Positions 5,286 to 5,331 of a stretch of 5,331 nt of DNA are shown one piece after another. Source of the DNA: Pseudomonadota bacterium (GTDB lineage: Bacteria; Pseudomonadota; Alphaproteobacteria; Sphingomonadales; Sphingomonadaceae); NCBI GenBank assembly GCA_030271565.1, contig JARXKR010000156.1, forward strand, positions 1 to 5,331, read 5' to 3'. The notes below the pieces were generated by a model. It was not told the DNA's origin. It did not search any database and saw only the letters and a list, made by a program, of their open reading frames with translations. A program made the position numbers and the translations under genes. Numbering within the stretch: the first letter of the stretch is position 1; each line of letters opens with the position of its first letter.

Positions 5286-5331
5286 GCGGTCTCTCTGCTG
5301 CGCAGCGGGGGCTATTACAATGTTTTAATTT
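5286..5331 (-). promoter_or_regulatory. Leader and possible promoter of the thioesterase operon
   Basis: Going upstream from the ATG at 5285, the - strand shows a purine-rich AGAGAG ribosome site, a 10-bp palindrome GCTGCGCAGC (5297-5306), a C-run, then an abruptly AT-rich stretch. TGTAAT (5319-5314, - strand) differs from the -10 consensus TATAAT at one base. A -35 element would fall at about 5337-5342, outside the window, so the promoter cannot be confirmed. The palindrome could be a leader hairpin or a chance match. Confidence 0.3.

Noticed and set aside
5297..5306. GCTGCGCAGC palindrome as a terminator
   Set aside because: The stem is too short with no loop, there is no T-run on either strand, and it lies in the thioesterase leader.
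5314..5329. Possible regulator operator: imperfect inverted repeat with ATTA and TAAT ends in the AT-rich edge
   Set aside because: Only the outer four bases pair, AT-rich DNA gives such matches by chance, and the window ends before any flanking copy could be seen.

Overview
This GC-rich, densely packed stretch of bacterial chromosome looks alphaproteobacterial, most likely from the order Sphingomonadales (Erythrobacter, Novosphingobium or Sphingomonas type). That placement rests on protein sequence style, gene order (TlpA-like / argH / small lipoprotein / lysA), and an intergenic repeat of a kind I remember from sphingomonad genomes. It is inference, not a database match.

Layout. The window opens inside a tRNA-Val(UAC) gene on the + strand (1-55). 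A TlpA-family thioredoxin lipoprotein lies on the - strand and converges on the tRNA with an 11-bp gap. It is head to head with argH, and the two 5' ends meet at a shared CATG around 673-676. The + strand then carries a tight cluster: argH (argininosuccinate lyase, last step of arginine synthesis), a 79-residue LptM-like lipoprotein, and lysA (diaminopimelate decarboxylase, last step of lysine synthesis). Gaps in this cluster are 5 and 13 bp. After lysA a structured intergenic repeat (3577-3654) fills most of the 103-bp gap to a siroheme-synthase-type gene (precorrin-2 dehydrogenase / sirohydrochlorin ferrochelatase). That gene overlaps, tail to tail by 17 bp, a - strand operon of two PaaI-type hotdog thioesterases. 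The two thioesterase genes are coupled by a GTGA overlap. Their likely promoter lies at the right edge of the window.

How the genes relate. argH, the lipoprotein gene and lysA are spaced like one operon joining two amino-acid end steps with a small envelope lipoprotein. The lipoprotein-next-to-lysine-gene pairing is also known from LppL-lysA in Pseudomonas and LptM-dapF in E. coli. The TlpA-like protein is a periplasmic thiol:disulfide protein, and its +2 Asp suggests it stays in the inner membrane. The siroheme enzyme would serve sulfite or nitrite reductase, but no reductase gene is in view. The thioesterases probably hydrolyse acyl-CoAs in the cytoplasm; their substrates cannot be read from the sequence.

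I see no phage, IS element, CRISPR array or defence system. The window is mostly housekeeping. The most interesting signals are the siroheme enzyme's shortened nucleotide-binding domain and degenerate methyltransferase tail, the asymmetric thioesterase pair, the diverged LptM-like protein and the intergenic repeat.
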